A stretch of DNA of 9,109 bases from Gemmatimonadaceae bacterium. GTDB taxonomy: Bacteria > Gemmatimonadota > Gemmatimonadetes > Gemmatimonadales > Gemmatimonadaceae. The translations under genes were made by a program, and so were the position numbers. The notes beneath the pieces were generated by a model that did no database searches, was not told the DNA's origin, and saw only the letters and a list, made by a program, of their open reading frames with translations. The DNA lies in NCBI GenBank assembly GCA_013361745.1, contig JABFXM010000189.1, positions 1 through 9,109 on the forward strand, given 5' to 3'. This document shows, in pieces, positions 1 to 6,398 of the stretch (its first letter is position 1; the number at the start of each line of letters is the position of its first letter).

Positions 1-315
1 ATCCTGCTCGACCCAGCGGAGTACCTGCTGATAGCTCGAGTCCTGCTCGCTGGTGTAGTCGCCGAGCACCCAGACGTTGACCATCTGCCCGATCCGCTCG
101 CGGAGCGGAAGGGAGGCGAGCGTGCTGTCGACCCAGCGCTCCTGCGCCGCCGTGAGCGGCGCCTCCGGGGGCGTCACGCGCGCCGCGCTGCCGGCGGGCG
201 TGGTCGAGGTGGCGGGCGACGGTGCTCCGGCGCAGGCGGCGAGAAGAGCCGCGATCGCGGAAGCGGAAGCGAGGTGGAGCGGAAAGCGTGAGGCGGTGTT
301 TCGCCGAGAAGGCAT
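1..315 (-). CDS. Probable glycoside hydrolase family 3 lipoprotein, N-terminal part (cut by window edge)
   Basis: The reverse strand opens at 315 with an ATG and stays open for 105 codons to the left edge, so the C-terminal bulk is missing. The start is a lipoprotein signal peptide: basic n-region (MPSRR...R10), hydrophobic stretch about 11-27, and lipobox L25-A-A-C28. A Pro/Ala/Thr-rich spacer to about residue 54 would follow membrane anchoring. Residues 61-83 (WVDSTLASLPLRERIGQMVN) resemble the opening of GH3 beta-glucosidase/beta-N-acetylhexosaminidase (NagZ-like) domains, where a 'sLsl.ekigQm' helix precedes the barrel. The catalytic Asp and the KH(F/P)PG signature would lie beyond the edge. 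An exported enzyme acting on cell-wall or glycan beta-glycosides is likely. No Shine-Dalgarno is visible before this ATG, but no upstream in-frame start is better. It is transcribed away from every other gene here. The GH3 call rests on about 25 residues. Confidence 0.6.
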   Translation of the reverse strand, partial: MPSRRNTASRFPLHLASASAIAALLAACAGAPSPATSTTPAGSAARVTPPEAPLTAAQERWVDSTLASLPLRERIGQMVNVWVLGDYTSEQDSSYQQVLRWVEQD

Positions 316-572
316 GAGCGCGCGTAAATGGCTGCCGAAGATTGAGCGCGAGGCGGGCGTCAGGAACTTACAGACGCGCACCGGGACGCGGAATCACCGA
401 TCGGAGAGGGGGAGACGCACGTGCGCCCGGTCACGCGGTGCGGCACGAACCCCCCGGTACCTCCCTGACTTTCCCCCGCGCGCATACGTTTTGCACCTCG
501 GGGCGACCGCGCGCCGATGGTCTCGCAAGGTAGCGCTCGAAGTTTCCATCAACTCGCACGTGGAGGCGATAC
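316..572. promoter_or_regulatory. Divergent intergenic region, presumed promoters for both flanking lipoprotein genes
   Basis: About 257 bases separate two divergently transcribed lipoprotein genes, so both promoters should lie here. I see no convincing -35/-10 pair. The only AT-richer patch is around 481-496 (catacgttttgcac), upstream of the plus-strand gene. Two perfect short palindromes, CCGATCGG (397-404) and CGCACGTGCG (416-425), sit mid-region and could be operator half-sites, but palindromes of this size also arise by chance in GC-rich DNA. Confidence 0.35.
562..566 (+). promoter_or_regulatory. Ribosome binding site GGAGG
   Basis: A clean GGAGG lies 6 bases before the ATG at 573. It fixes the start of the small lipoprotein gene and is stronger than any site before the genes of the long operon's first part. 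Confidence 0.75.
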
Positions 573-905
573 ATGAGAGGACTCGTTGCCGCACTGATGC
601 TCGCGTCGGCGGCCGTGGCCTGCGGCCCCCGCCAGGTGGAGGTTCGTTCCGCCCCGGCGGCGGCCGCCGAAGCCGCGGTGAACGTCACGAACAATCTGTC
701 GGAGCCCGTGAACGTCTACATCAACTCGGGCGGCGAAGATGTCTTCCTCGGCCAGGTCGGCGGCGGAAGCGCGATGTCGCTCCCGGTGAAGGGCGTCGCC
801 GCGGGATCCACCGTGACGCTGAAGGCGACCCGCATGTCCGACAAGTACAGCTACAGCAAGAGCGGCGTGGTGCTGTCGGGCACGTATCTCTGGCAGGTTC
901 CGTAA
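573..905 (+). CDS. Small unassigned lipoprotein with beta-rich C-terminal domain
   Basis: The protein has 110 residues. Residues 1-16 form a short signal peptide ending in A14-V-A-C17, which fits a lipobox with an atypical Ala at -3; mature N-terminus would be C17-GPRQVEV. An Ala-rich spacer (about 27-36) leads to a compact domain with alternating hydrophobic residues (VNVTNNLSEPVNVYI, VFLGQVGGGS, STVTLKATR), as in an all-beta fold. It ends in YLWQVP. It has no cysteine other than the lipid-attachment one and no catalytic motif that I recognise. It resembles short lipoproteins annotated as hypothetical in Gemmatimonadota, from memory only. The gene stands alone: its own ribosome site, own terminator, and a divergent neighbour. 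An envelope-associated structural or accessory role is plausible, but no function can be assigned. Confidence 0.8.
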   Translation: MRGLVAALMLASAAVACGPRQVEVRSAPAAAAEAAVNVTNNLSEPVNVYINSGGEDVFLGQVGGGSAMSLPVKGVAAGSTVTLKATRMSDKYSYSKSGVVLSGTYLWQVP

Positions 906-970
906 GCGCGTCCGACGACGCAAATCGTTGGGGCGCTGTTGCTAGGGTCCGCCACGGCGGATAGTTTATG

Positions 971-1004
971 GGGCCGGAGCGAATCGCTCCGGCCCTTTTG
1001 TTTT
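971..1004 (+). terminator. Strong intrinsic terminator
   Basis: A perfect inverted repeat, GGGCCGGAGCGA (971-982) and TCGCTCCGGCCC (984-995), has a single A between the arms; in practice an 11-bp stem with a 3-base loop. It is followed at once by TTTTGTTTT (996-1004). Its position 66 bases after the stop of the small lipoprotein gene makes it that gene's rho-independent terminator. It also isolates the downstream operon from read-through. Confidence 0.93.
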
Positions 1005-1064
1005 CGCGCTCGCGTGTCCGCGGCTCTCTCGCCGCGTCGACGCGCCGGGCCCCCGCCGCGACGC

Positions 1065-1778
1065 ATGCATCTCATCTGGGACTGGATCAAGAAGGGATAC
1101 CTCCGGATCATCGGTCCCATCGGCGACTGGTTGGTGCGTCATCGCGTCCACCCCAACACCATCACGACGCTCGGCACCTTCTGCACGATCGTCGGCGGCG
1201 TGATCTACGCCACCGGGCACATCCGCACCGCGGGATGGTGGCTCGGACTCACCGCCTTCTTCGACGTCCTCGATGGAACGGTGGCGCGGCGGACTGGCCG
1301 CAGCAGCACCTTCGGCGCCTTCTACGACTCGGCGCTCGACCGCGTCGCCGACGGAGCGGTGCTCGGCGGGTTGATCATCTTCTATGGGTCGAGCCCGCGC
1401 TACGGCAGCACCGTCATGCAGGTGGTGACGCTGCTCGGTCTCGTCGGCGCGTACATGACGTCCTATACGCGCGCTCGCGCCGAAGCGCTGGGAATCGACG
1501 CGAAAGTCGGCGTCCTCCAGCGGCCGGAGCGGGTGACGCTGCTCTCGGCGCCGCAGGCCTTCTTCGGCCTCGCGCTGAATGGCTGGATCCTCGCGGCCAT
1601 CATCGTCCTGCTCACCGTGACGGCGTGGATCACGGTGGTGCAGCGCTTCATCGCCGTCCACGCCGCGTCGCGTCCGACGATCGATCTCCCCGGGGCGCAG
1701 CCTGACGGCAATGCCGCCTCGTCCGTCGATTCGCCGACGCCCCCACCTCAGGCGCTCGCGCGCCACGTTCCATCCTGA
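1065..1778 (+). CDS. CDP-alcohol phosphatidyltransferase, probable phosphatidylinositol phosphate synthase
   Basis: The protein has 237 residues. It is a membrane enzyme that transfers a phosphatidyl group from a CDP-lipid to an alcohol. The family signature D-x2-D-G-x2-A-R-x8-G-x3-D-x3-D is complete at D67, D70, G71, A74, R75, G84, D88 and D92; these aspartates bind the catalytic metal. Several hydrophobic segments follow (about 40-66, 97-107, 117-130, 160-192). The stretch SYTRARAEALG...VLQRPER (133-156) matches the pattern of phosphatidylinositol-phosphate and archaetidylinositol-phosphate synthases, where basic residues hold the inositol phosphate. The next gene makes that substrate, which supports the assignment. 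I chose ATG 1065 because an upstream in-frame ATG (939) would lie across the terminator, and MHLIWDWIKK...VHPNTITTLG is a normal family N-terminus. No Shine-Dalgarno is visible. The Pro-rich C-terminal tail (about 203-237) looks disordered. Phosphatidylglycerophosphate synthase is the main alternative. Confidence 0.82.
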   Translation: MHLIWDWIKKGYLRIIGPIGDWLVRHRVHPNTITTLGTFCTIVGGVIYATGHIRTAGWWLGLTAFFDVLDGTVARRTGRSSTFGAFYDSALDRVADGAVLGGLIIFYGSSPRYGSTVMQVVTLLGLVGAYMTSYTRARAEALGIDAKVGVLQRPERVTLLSAPQAFFGLALNGWILAAIIVLLTVTAWITVVQRFIAVHAASRPTIDLPGAQPDGNAASSVDSPTPPPQALARHVPS

Positions 1779-1783
1779 CAACC

Positions 1784-1787
1784 GGAG
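1784..1787 (+). promoter_or_regulatory. Ribosome binding site GGAG before a GTG start
   Basis: GGAG lies 8 bases before GTG 1796 in the 17-base gap after the phosphatidyltransferase stop. It supports the GTG as the start of the inositol phosphate synthase rather than an internal ATG. Confidence 0.6.
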
Positions 1788-1795
1788 AACCGTTC

Positions 1796-3115
1796 GTGCC
1801 TGGTTCCAGCTCTTCTTCGTCCGTCCGTCCCGCCACTGGCCGTCTCGGCATCATCACGCCGGGACTCGGCGCCGTCGCGACGACCTTCATCGCCGGCGTC
1901 GAGAGCGTCCGCCGCGGGCTGTCCAAGCCCGTCGGCTCGCTGACGCAGATGGCGACGATCCGCCTCGGCAAGCGCGGCGAGAATCGTACGCCGCTCATCA
2001 AGGAGTTCGTCCCCCTCGCCGACCTGAAGGACATCGTGTTCGGCGCGTGGGATCCGATTCCGGATGACGCGTACACCGCCGCGAGCAAGGCGGGTGTGCT
2101 CGAGAAGCACGACCTCGAGCCGATCGCCGACTTCCTGAAGTCGATCAAGCCGATGCCCGCCGTCTTCGAGAACAAGTACGTCACCCGCATCAAGGGGACG
2201 AACGTCAAGACGGGGAAGACGAAGCGCGACCTCGCCGAGCAGCTCCGGCAGGACATCCGCGACTTCAAGGCGAAGAACAAGCTCGATCGCGTCGTCGTGG
2301 TGTGGTGCGCGTCGACGGAGATCTACATCAAGCCGGGTCCGCAGCACGCGACGCTGGCGCAGTTCGAGAAGGCGATGGAGGCGAACGACGAGGCGATCGC
2401 GCCCTCGATGCTCTACGCCTACGCCGCGATCATGGAGGGCGTCCCCTTCTGCAACGGTGCGCCGAACCTCGCGGTCGACATCCCGGCGCTCATCCAGCTC
2501 GCGAACGAGAAGGGCGTCGCGATCAGCGGCAAGGACTTCAAGACCGGCCAGACCTGGATGAAGACCGTCATCGCGCCGGGGCTCAAGGCGCGCATGCTCG
2601 GCCTCGCCGGCTGGTACTCGACGATCATCCTCGGCAACCGCGACGGCGAGGTCCTCGACGACCCGGCGTCGTTCAAGACGAAGGAAGAGTCGAAGCTGTC
2701 GGTGCTCCACACGATCCTGCAGCCGGAGAAGTATCCCGAGCTGTACAAGGGCTTCTCGCACGTCGTCCGCATCAACTACTACCCGCCGCGCGGCGACAAC
2801 AAGGAAGGCTGGGACAACATCGACATCTTCGGGTGGATGGGCTACCCGATGCAGATCAAGGTGAACTTCCTCTGCCGCGACTCGATCCTCGCCGCGCCGA
2901 TCGTGCTCGATCTCGCGCTGTTCTCCGATCTCGCGCAGCGCTCGGGGATGAAGGGCGTGCAGGAGTGGCTCTCCTTCTACTACAAGAGCCCGATGAGCGC
3001 GACGCCCTCGCTCGCGCCGGAGCACGACCTGTTCATCCAGCAGACGAAGCTCAAGAACACCCTCCGCGAGCTGATGGGAGAGGAGCCCGTCACGCACGTG
3101 GACGACCAGGCCTGA
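1796..3115 (+). CDS. ino1: myo-Inositol-1-phosphate synthase (inositol-3-phosphate synthase)
   Basis: The protein has 439 residues. It is an NAD-dependent isomerase converting glucose-6-phosphate to inositol 1(3)-phosphate in the cytoplasm. After a Ser-rich N-terminus comes the NAD-binding loop GLGAVA (23-28) of the Rossmann domain. The central Inos-1-P-synthase catalytic region is clear: SGKDFKTGQT (244-253) with the family's conserved Lys at 249, LGNRDGEVL (279-287) and KTKEESK (294-300). The LGNxDG pattern is closer to the eukaryotic/Bacteroidetes branch than to the short actinobacterial enzymes, and the length lies between the two. The GTG start has a GGAG 8 bases upstream. The gene follows the phosphatidyltransferase by 17 bases, so product and user of inositol phosphate are made together. 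Family confidence is very high; pathway direction is inferred from the neighbour. Confidence 0.95.
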   Translation: MPGSSSSSSVRPATGRLGIITPGLGAVATTFIAGVESVRRGLSKPVGSLTQMATIRLGKRGENRTPLIKEFVPLADLKDIVFGAWDPIPDDAYTAASKAGVLEKHDLEPIADFLKSIKPMPAVFENKYVTRIKGTNVKTGKTKRDLAEQLRQDIRDFKAKNKLDRVVVVWCASTEIYIKPGPQHATLAQFEKAMEANDEAIAPSMLYAYAAIMEGVPFCNGAPNLAVDIPALIQLANEKGVAISGKDFKTGQTWMKTVIAPGLKARMLGLAGWYSTIILGNRDGEVLDDPASFKTKEESKLSVLHTILQPEKYPELYKGFSHVVRINYYPPRGDNKEGWDNIDIFGWMGYPMQIKVNFLCRDSILAAPIVLDLALFSDLAQRSGMKGVQEWLSFYYKSPMSATPSLAPEHDLFIQQTKLKNTLRELMGEEPVTHVDDQA

Positions 3116-3122
3116 GGATCCG

Positions 3123-3578
3123 ATGATGCGCCAGCGCGTTGCCGTTCCGTCATTGCTCGTCGCGGTGTCGTGGGCAGTCGCTGGCGCACTCACCCTCGCC
3201 GCCTGCACGACCAAGCCGCGCGAGCTGTCGATCCGCACCTACTCGGAGCACTTCGAGTACCGGATCACCTCCGACCCGATGCCGCCGCGCGCGCGCGAGG
3301 ACGTGCTCTACCGCGTCACCGTGATCGACCGGGAGACCGGCCAGCCGGTGGAGGGAGGCGAGGGGCGGATCTTCGCCAACAACTCGGCGGGGGCCAGCAC
3401 CTGGGATTCCTTCCAGGCGGCGCCGGAGGTGGGGACGTACACGGCGAAGCTCCGCTACGTGACCGCCGAGCAGTGGGCGGTCGGGATCGAGTTCCGTCGC
3501 GACTCCCTGCCGGGGACGAAGATCGAGCGCGCAACCGACTGGCAGCAGGAAGTCGGCGCCGCGACGTCCGGACCCTGA
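3123..3578 (+). CDS. Lipoprotein with YtkA/FixH-like beta-sandwich domain
   Basis: The protein has 151 residues. Signal peptide about 1-27 with basic start (MMRQR), hydrophobic core and lipobox L25-A-A-C28 predicts an outer-face or periplasmic lipoprotein. Residues about 60-125 follow the YtkA/FixH-like pattern: a strand (VLYRVTVIDRETGQPVEGGE) with the 'd.G.Pv.ga' turn, then a strand pair near WDSFQAAPEVGTYTAKLRY and a final WAVGIEFRR. Such immunoglobulin-like domains occur in exported accessory or metal-handling proteins, but I see no His/Met/Cys metal site here. It starts 7 bases after the inositol phosphate synthase stop, with GAGG (3114-3117) overlapping that stop as a likely ribosome site; the adjacent ATG at 3126 is an equally possible start. 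The domain call is from pattern memory and the function is unknown. Confidence 0.75.
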   Translation: MMRQRVAVPSLLVAVSWAVAGALTLAACTTKPRELSIRTYSEHFEYRITSDPMPPRAREDVLYRVTVIDRETGQPVEGGEGRIFANNSAGASTWDSFQAAPEVGTYTAKLRYVTAEQWAVGIEFRRDSLPGTKIERATDWQQEVGAATSGP

Positions 3579-3610
3579 GCGCCCGTCCTCAACGCTTTCG
3601 CAGACGAGAG

Positions 3611-3904
3611 ATGCGCCACTTCTATCGCAGCCACATGCCCCCCGCCGAAGTCCTCGCGATGGCGGACCGCTTCTTCCCGACGATCGGGCTCACGGCGAGC
3701 GCCACCGCCGTCCGCTCGCGGAGCTTCACCGGACCGTTAGGCACGATGAAGGTCACGGTGAAGGCCGAAGGCGGCCACTACACCTTCATCGAGGTCGACA
3801 CCGACCAGATGGGGGAGAGCCGCCTCGACCGCAACGTGAAGAAGTTCTTCGTGCAGTGCCACCGGCGCGAGGACCCCGCACACACCCTCGAAGCGTCGTA
3901 CTGA
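3611..3904 (+). CDS. Unassigned 97-residue soluble protein, coupled to E1 alpha
   Basis: The protein begins MRHFYRSHMPPAEVLAMADR and has 97 residues, with no signal peptide or membrane segment. The first 22 residues look helical; the rest alternates strand-like pieces (GPLGTMKVTVKAEGG, HYTFIEVDTDQMG) and ends with a basic helix (SRLDRNVKKFFVQCHRRED). I recall near-identical small hypothetical proteins from Gemmatimonadota and know no function. The stop TGA shares its A with the ATG of E1 alpha (TGATG at 3902-3906), so the two are probably translationally coupled. The start at 3611 is chosen because it follows the previous stop by 32 bases and gives a compact protein; only a weak purine run (gacgagag) precedes it. 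One Pro-Leu-Gly here is written CCG TTA GGC. Confidence 0.75.
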   Translation: MRHFYRSHMPPAEVLAMADRFFPTIGLTASATAVRSRSFTGPLGTMKVTVKAEGGHYTFIEVDTDQMGESRLDRNVKKFFVQCHRREDPAHTLEASY

Positions 3905-5103
3905 TGGCGACGCGCGCGAAGGGCGGCCGCGCCGCGCCGGCGCGGCCAGCGGGCACCTTCGACCCCGAGACACCCGGCTCCGCCGCCGCCCTGCTCACGC
4001 GCGAGCAGAAGCTGGAGCTCTACTACTGGATGCGGCTGACGCGCACGCTCGAGGAGCGCCTCGTCGCGCTGTACCGGCAGACGAAGGTGGTCGGAGGGCT
4101 CTTCCGCTCGCTCGGGCAGGAGGCGGACGCCGTCGGCTCGTGCTACGCCCTCGAGCAGCGCGACGTCATGTCGCCCCTTATCCGCAACCTCGGCGCGATG
4201 CTCGTGAAGGGCGCGACGCCGGTCGAGGTGCTGAAGCAGTACATGGCGAAGGGCGACTCGCCGACGCGCGGCCGCGAGCTGAACATCCATTTCGGCGACA
4301 TCGGCGAGGCGGGGGAGACCCGCGGCTTCCTCGGCCAGATCTCGCCGTTAGGCGACATGGTGCCGGTGATGGCGGGCGTCACGCTCTCCTTCCGGATGCG
4401 CGGCGAGGACCGCGTCGGACTCGTCTACGTCGGCGACGGCGCGACCAGCACCGGCGCCTTCCACGAGGGGATCAACTTCGCCGCGGTGCAGCGCTGCCCG
4501 CTCGTCGTCGTCATCGAGAACAACGGCTACGCCTACTCGACGCCGACGTCGAGGCAGACGCTCGCGAAGCGCTTCGTCGACAAGGCGGCGGGCTACGGCA
4601 TCCCCGGCGAGCAGGCCGACGGCAACGACGTGCTCGCGACCTACGACGTGACGAAGCGCGCGGTGGCACGCGCGCGGCGCGGCGGCGGCGTGTCCCTGAT
4701 CGAGCTGATGACCTACCGCCGGAAGGGGCACGCCGAGCACGACAACCAGAGCTACGTTCCCGCGGGGGAGATCGAGCGCTGGGCCGCGGAGAACGATCCC
4801 CTCGACCGCTACGTGCGCCGCCTGACGACGGAGATGGCCGTCGAGGCGACCGAGCTCGCGGCGATCGACGCGCGCGTGACGCAGGAGGTGGACGAGGCGA
4901 CGGACGTCGCCGAAGCGTCAGCGTTCCCCGAGGCGCTCGACGCGCTCACGGGCGTTTACGCCGAGCCGCCGGCGGCGAGTCCCCTCTGGTTCCGCGAGGG
5001 GGGACGCGGCGGCGTGACGGCGAGCGAGCGCGCGACCGACGGCTGGGGTGTCTACAAGCCCGACGCGAAGACGGAGTCGCGGGTGTCGCAGGAGGACGCC
5101 TGA
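3904..5103 (+). CDS. 2-oxoacid dehydrogenase E1 component, alpha subunit (pyruvate or branched-chain)
   Basis: The protein has 399 residues. It is the thiamine-diphosphate-binding half of the E1 heterotetramer that decarboxylates a 2-oxoacid and passes the acyl group to lipoyl-E2. The ThDP/Mg motif is intact: GDG at 178-180, then E188, N191 and the closing N206-N207 (GDGATSTGAFHEGINF...IENNGYAYS). The active-site loop YRRKGHAEHDN (271-281) has the conserved YR..GH. The Gly-Gln (GQEA, 71-74) and RGRELN...HFGD (122-132) regions are typical of this subunit. An Ala/Pro/Arg-rich N-terminal extension of about 25 residues precedes the domain and may be disordered. The ATG at 3904 overlaps the preceding stop by one base. 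The stop overlaps the ATG of E1 beta in the same way (5101-5105), as expected for equal-stoichiometry partners. Motifs lean to the branched-chain/acetoin-type alpha subunits, but substrate cannot be settled from sequence alone. Confidence 0.93.
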   Translation: MATRAKGGRAAPARPAGTFDPETPGSAAALLTREQKLELYYWMRLTRTLEERLVALYRQTKVVGGLFRSLGQEADAVGSCYALEQRDVMSPLIRNLGAMLVKGATPVEVLKQYMAKGDSPTRGRELNIHFGDIGEAGETRGFLGQISPLGDMVPVMAGVTLSFRMRGEDRVGLVYVGDGATSTGAFHEGINFAAVQRCPLVVVIENNGYAYSTPTSRQTLAKRFVDKAAGYGIPGEQADGNDVLATYDVTKRAVARARRGGGVSLIELMTYRRKGHAEHDNQSYVPAGEIERWAAENDPLDRYVRRLTTEMAVEATELAAIDARVTQEVDEATDVAEASAFPEALDALTGVYAEPPAASPLWFREGGRGGVTASERATDGWGVYKPDAKTESRVSQEDA

Positions 5104-6080
5104 TGGCGGAGGTGACCTACCTCGAGGCGATCCGCGAGGCGCTCTTCGAGGAGATGGAGCGCGACGCGAACGTCTTCTGCCTCGGCGAGGACATCGGCGC
5201 CTACGGCGGCGCGTTCAAGGTCACCGAGGGACTGCTCGCGAAGTACGGCGAGCAGCGGGTCATCGACACGCCGATCAGCGAGACGGCGATCGTCGGCGCG
5301 GCGGCGGGTGCGGCGCACATGGGGATGCGGCCGGTGGTCGAGATGCAGTTCATCGACTTCATCGCGAACGCCTACGACATGCTGACGAACTATGTCGCGA
5401 CGGCGCGCTACCGCGCCTTCCTCCCCTGTCCGATGGTCGTGCGCGGACCGTCGGGCGGCTACGTGCGCGGCGGGCCGTTCCACTCGCAGAACCCCGAGGC
5501 GGGCTTCGTCCACACGCCAGGCTTGAAGGTCGTCTATCCGTCGACGGCGGAGGACGCGAAGGGATTGCTCAAGGCGGCGATCCGCGACGAGGACTGCGTG
5601 CTCTTCTTCGAGCACAAGTACCTCTATCGTCGCATCAAGGGGACGATGCCCGCTGGCGATCACGTCGTGCCGATCGGCAAGGCGCGCGTCGCGCGCGAGG
5701 GCAGCGATCTCTCGATCATCACCTACGCGGCGACGGTCTGGAAGGCACTCGAAGCGGCCGAGCAGCTGGAGAAGGAGGATGGGCTCTCCGTGGAGGTGCT
5801 CGACCTCCGCACGCTCGCGCCCCTCGACGACGACGCGATCGTCGCCACGGTGAAGAAGACGAACCGGGTGCTGATCGTGCATGAGGACACGCGCACCGGC
5901 GGGATCGCGGGCGAGATCACGGCCCGGATCAACGAGATGGCGTTCGAGTGGCTCGACGCGCCGGTGCTGCGGGTGACGGCGCACGACATCCCGCTGCCGT
6001 ACGCGCCGGCGCTCGAGGACTTCGTGCTGCCGCAGACCGCGGACGTCGTGCTGGCGGCGCGGCGGCTGGCGGATTACTGA
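5103..6080 (+). CDS. 2-oxoacid dehydrogenase E1 component, beta subunit (pyruvate or branched-chain)
   Basis: The protein has 325 residues, the normal length for E1 beta. It pairs with the alpha subunit to complete the ThDP site and dock onto E2. Visible hallmarks: GEDIGAYGGAFKVT (28-41), RVIDTPISE (52-60) with the ThDP-activating Glu at 60, and RGPSGGYVRGGPFHSQNPEA (114-133) with the conserved active-site His at 127. HTPGLKVVYPST (137-148) follows, then FFEHKYLYR (168-176). The C-terminal transketolase domain (about 195-320) contains EVLDLRTLAPLD and HDIPLPYAPALE. The PFHSQNPEAGF and FFEHKYLYR segments resemble branched-chain 2-oxoacid dehydrogenase beta subunits more than pyruvate-specific ones; this is from memory. 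The start shares its A with the stop of the alpha subunit. Confidence 0.94.
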   Translation: MAEVTYLEAIREALFEEMERDANVFCLGEDIGAYGGAFKVTEGLLAKYGEQRVIDTPISETAIVGAAAGAAHMGMRPVVEMQFIDFIANAYDMLTNYVATARYRAFLPCPMVVRGPSGGYVRGGPFHSQNPEAGFVHTPGLKVVYPSTAEDAKGLLKAAIRDEDCVLFFEHKYLYRRIKGTMPAGDHVVPIGKARVAREGSDLSIITYAATVWKALEAAEQLEKEDGLSVEVLDLRTLAPLDDDAIVATVKKTNRVLIVHEDTRTGGIAGEITARINEMAFEWLDAPVLRVTAHDIPLPYAPALEDFVLPQTADVVLAARRLADY

Positions 6081-6082
6081 TC

Positions 6083-6388
6083 GTGAGTCGCGTGAACGCA
6101 ACGATCCCGGAGCCGGACCAGCCGCCGCTGCCGCCCGCGGTGCGCAATACCATGATCGGGTGCCTCACGTTCGTGGTCGGCTTCTTCGGCGGCGGGATGA
6201 TCTCGGTGCTGCTCGGCAAGGGCGTGGACATCGCCCGGCGCTGCGTCCCGGCCGAGGGGTTGCCGATGTGCGGGAACTGGGCGCTCTTTGCGTTCGGTGG
6301 TGGTCTGATCGGCGCGATCCTCCTGCCGACGGTCGTGCTCATGAAGCTCCGGCGTGGAAGCGCCGTGACGCGCAACTCTGCTCAATAA
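6083..6388 (+). CDS. Small two-helix membrane protein of unknown function, between E1 beta and E2
   Basis: The protein has 101 residues if started at GTG 6083, 2 bases after the E1 beta stop; GTG 6092 is an alternative start three codons later. Two hydrophobic segments are clear: about 24-44 (MIGCLTFVVGFFGGGMISVL) and about 66-87 (ALFAFGGGLIGAILLPTVVL), each with a GGG patch that suits tight helix packing. The 20-residue connecting loop holds two cysteines, C54 and C63 (RRCVPAEGLPMCG), which could pair if the loop is extracytoplasmic. The Pro-rich N-terminus (PEPDQPPLPP) and a basic tail (KLRRGSAVTR) flank the helices. I do not recognise a family. No obvious ribosome site is present, so translation may depend on termination of E1 beta. 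Confidence 0.7.
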   Translation: MSRVNATIPEPDQPPLPPAVRNTMIGCLTFVVGFFGGGMISVLLGKGVDIARRCVPAEGLPMCGNWALFAFGGGLIGAILLPTVVLMKLRRGSAVTRNSAQ

Positions 6389-6392
6389 GGAG
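6387..6392 (+). promoter_or_regulatory. Ribosome binding site AAGGAG for E2
   Basis: AAGGAG overlaps the TAA stop of the small membrane protein gene and sits 6 bases before GTG 6399. It fixes the E2 start and is the strongest Shine-Dalgarno inside the long operon, so E2 may be translated more than its neighbours, as suits the multi-copy E2 core. Confidence 0.75.
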
Positions 6393-6398
6393 TATCCG

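Noticed and set aside
481..520. Possible -35/-10 promoter around ttgcac at 491-496
   Set aside because: No matching -10 at proper spacing, so not called as a defined promoter.
949..960. Small GC inverted repeat ccgcc-ac-ggcgg-like hairpin before the terminator
   Set aside because: Only 6 base pairs with a 2-base loop and no T-tract; dwarfed by the terminator 11 bases downstream.
77..964. Long plus-strand frame across the left end, the intergenic region and the small lipoprotein
   Set aside because: The product is Arg/Gly-rich without a domain, and it runs opposite or out of frame to two genes with clear lipoprotein signals.
939..1064. N-terminal extension of the phosphatidyltransferase from ATG 939
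   Set aside because: It would translate through the intrinsic terminator and adds 42 residues not expected in the family.
1748..3238. Open reading frame of 496 codons on the minus strand across the inositol phosphate synthase gene
   Set aside because: Its product is dominated by Arg/Asp/Val/Leu repeats typical of antisense frames in GC-rich DNA, and the plus-strand gene has unmistakable family motifs.
3856..3903. Upstream start of E1 alpha at ATG 3856
   Set aside because: It would overlap the preceding gene by 49 bases; ATG 3904 gives the TGATG junction also seen between E1 alpha and E1 beta.
5052..6101. Open reading frame of 349 codons on the minus strand across E1 beta
   Set aside because: Low-complexity Arg/His/Val-rich product; it shadows a well-supported E1 beta gene.
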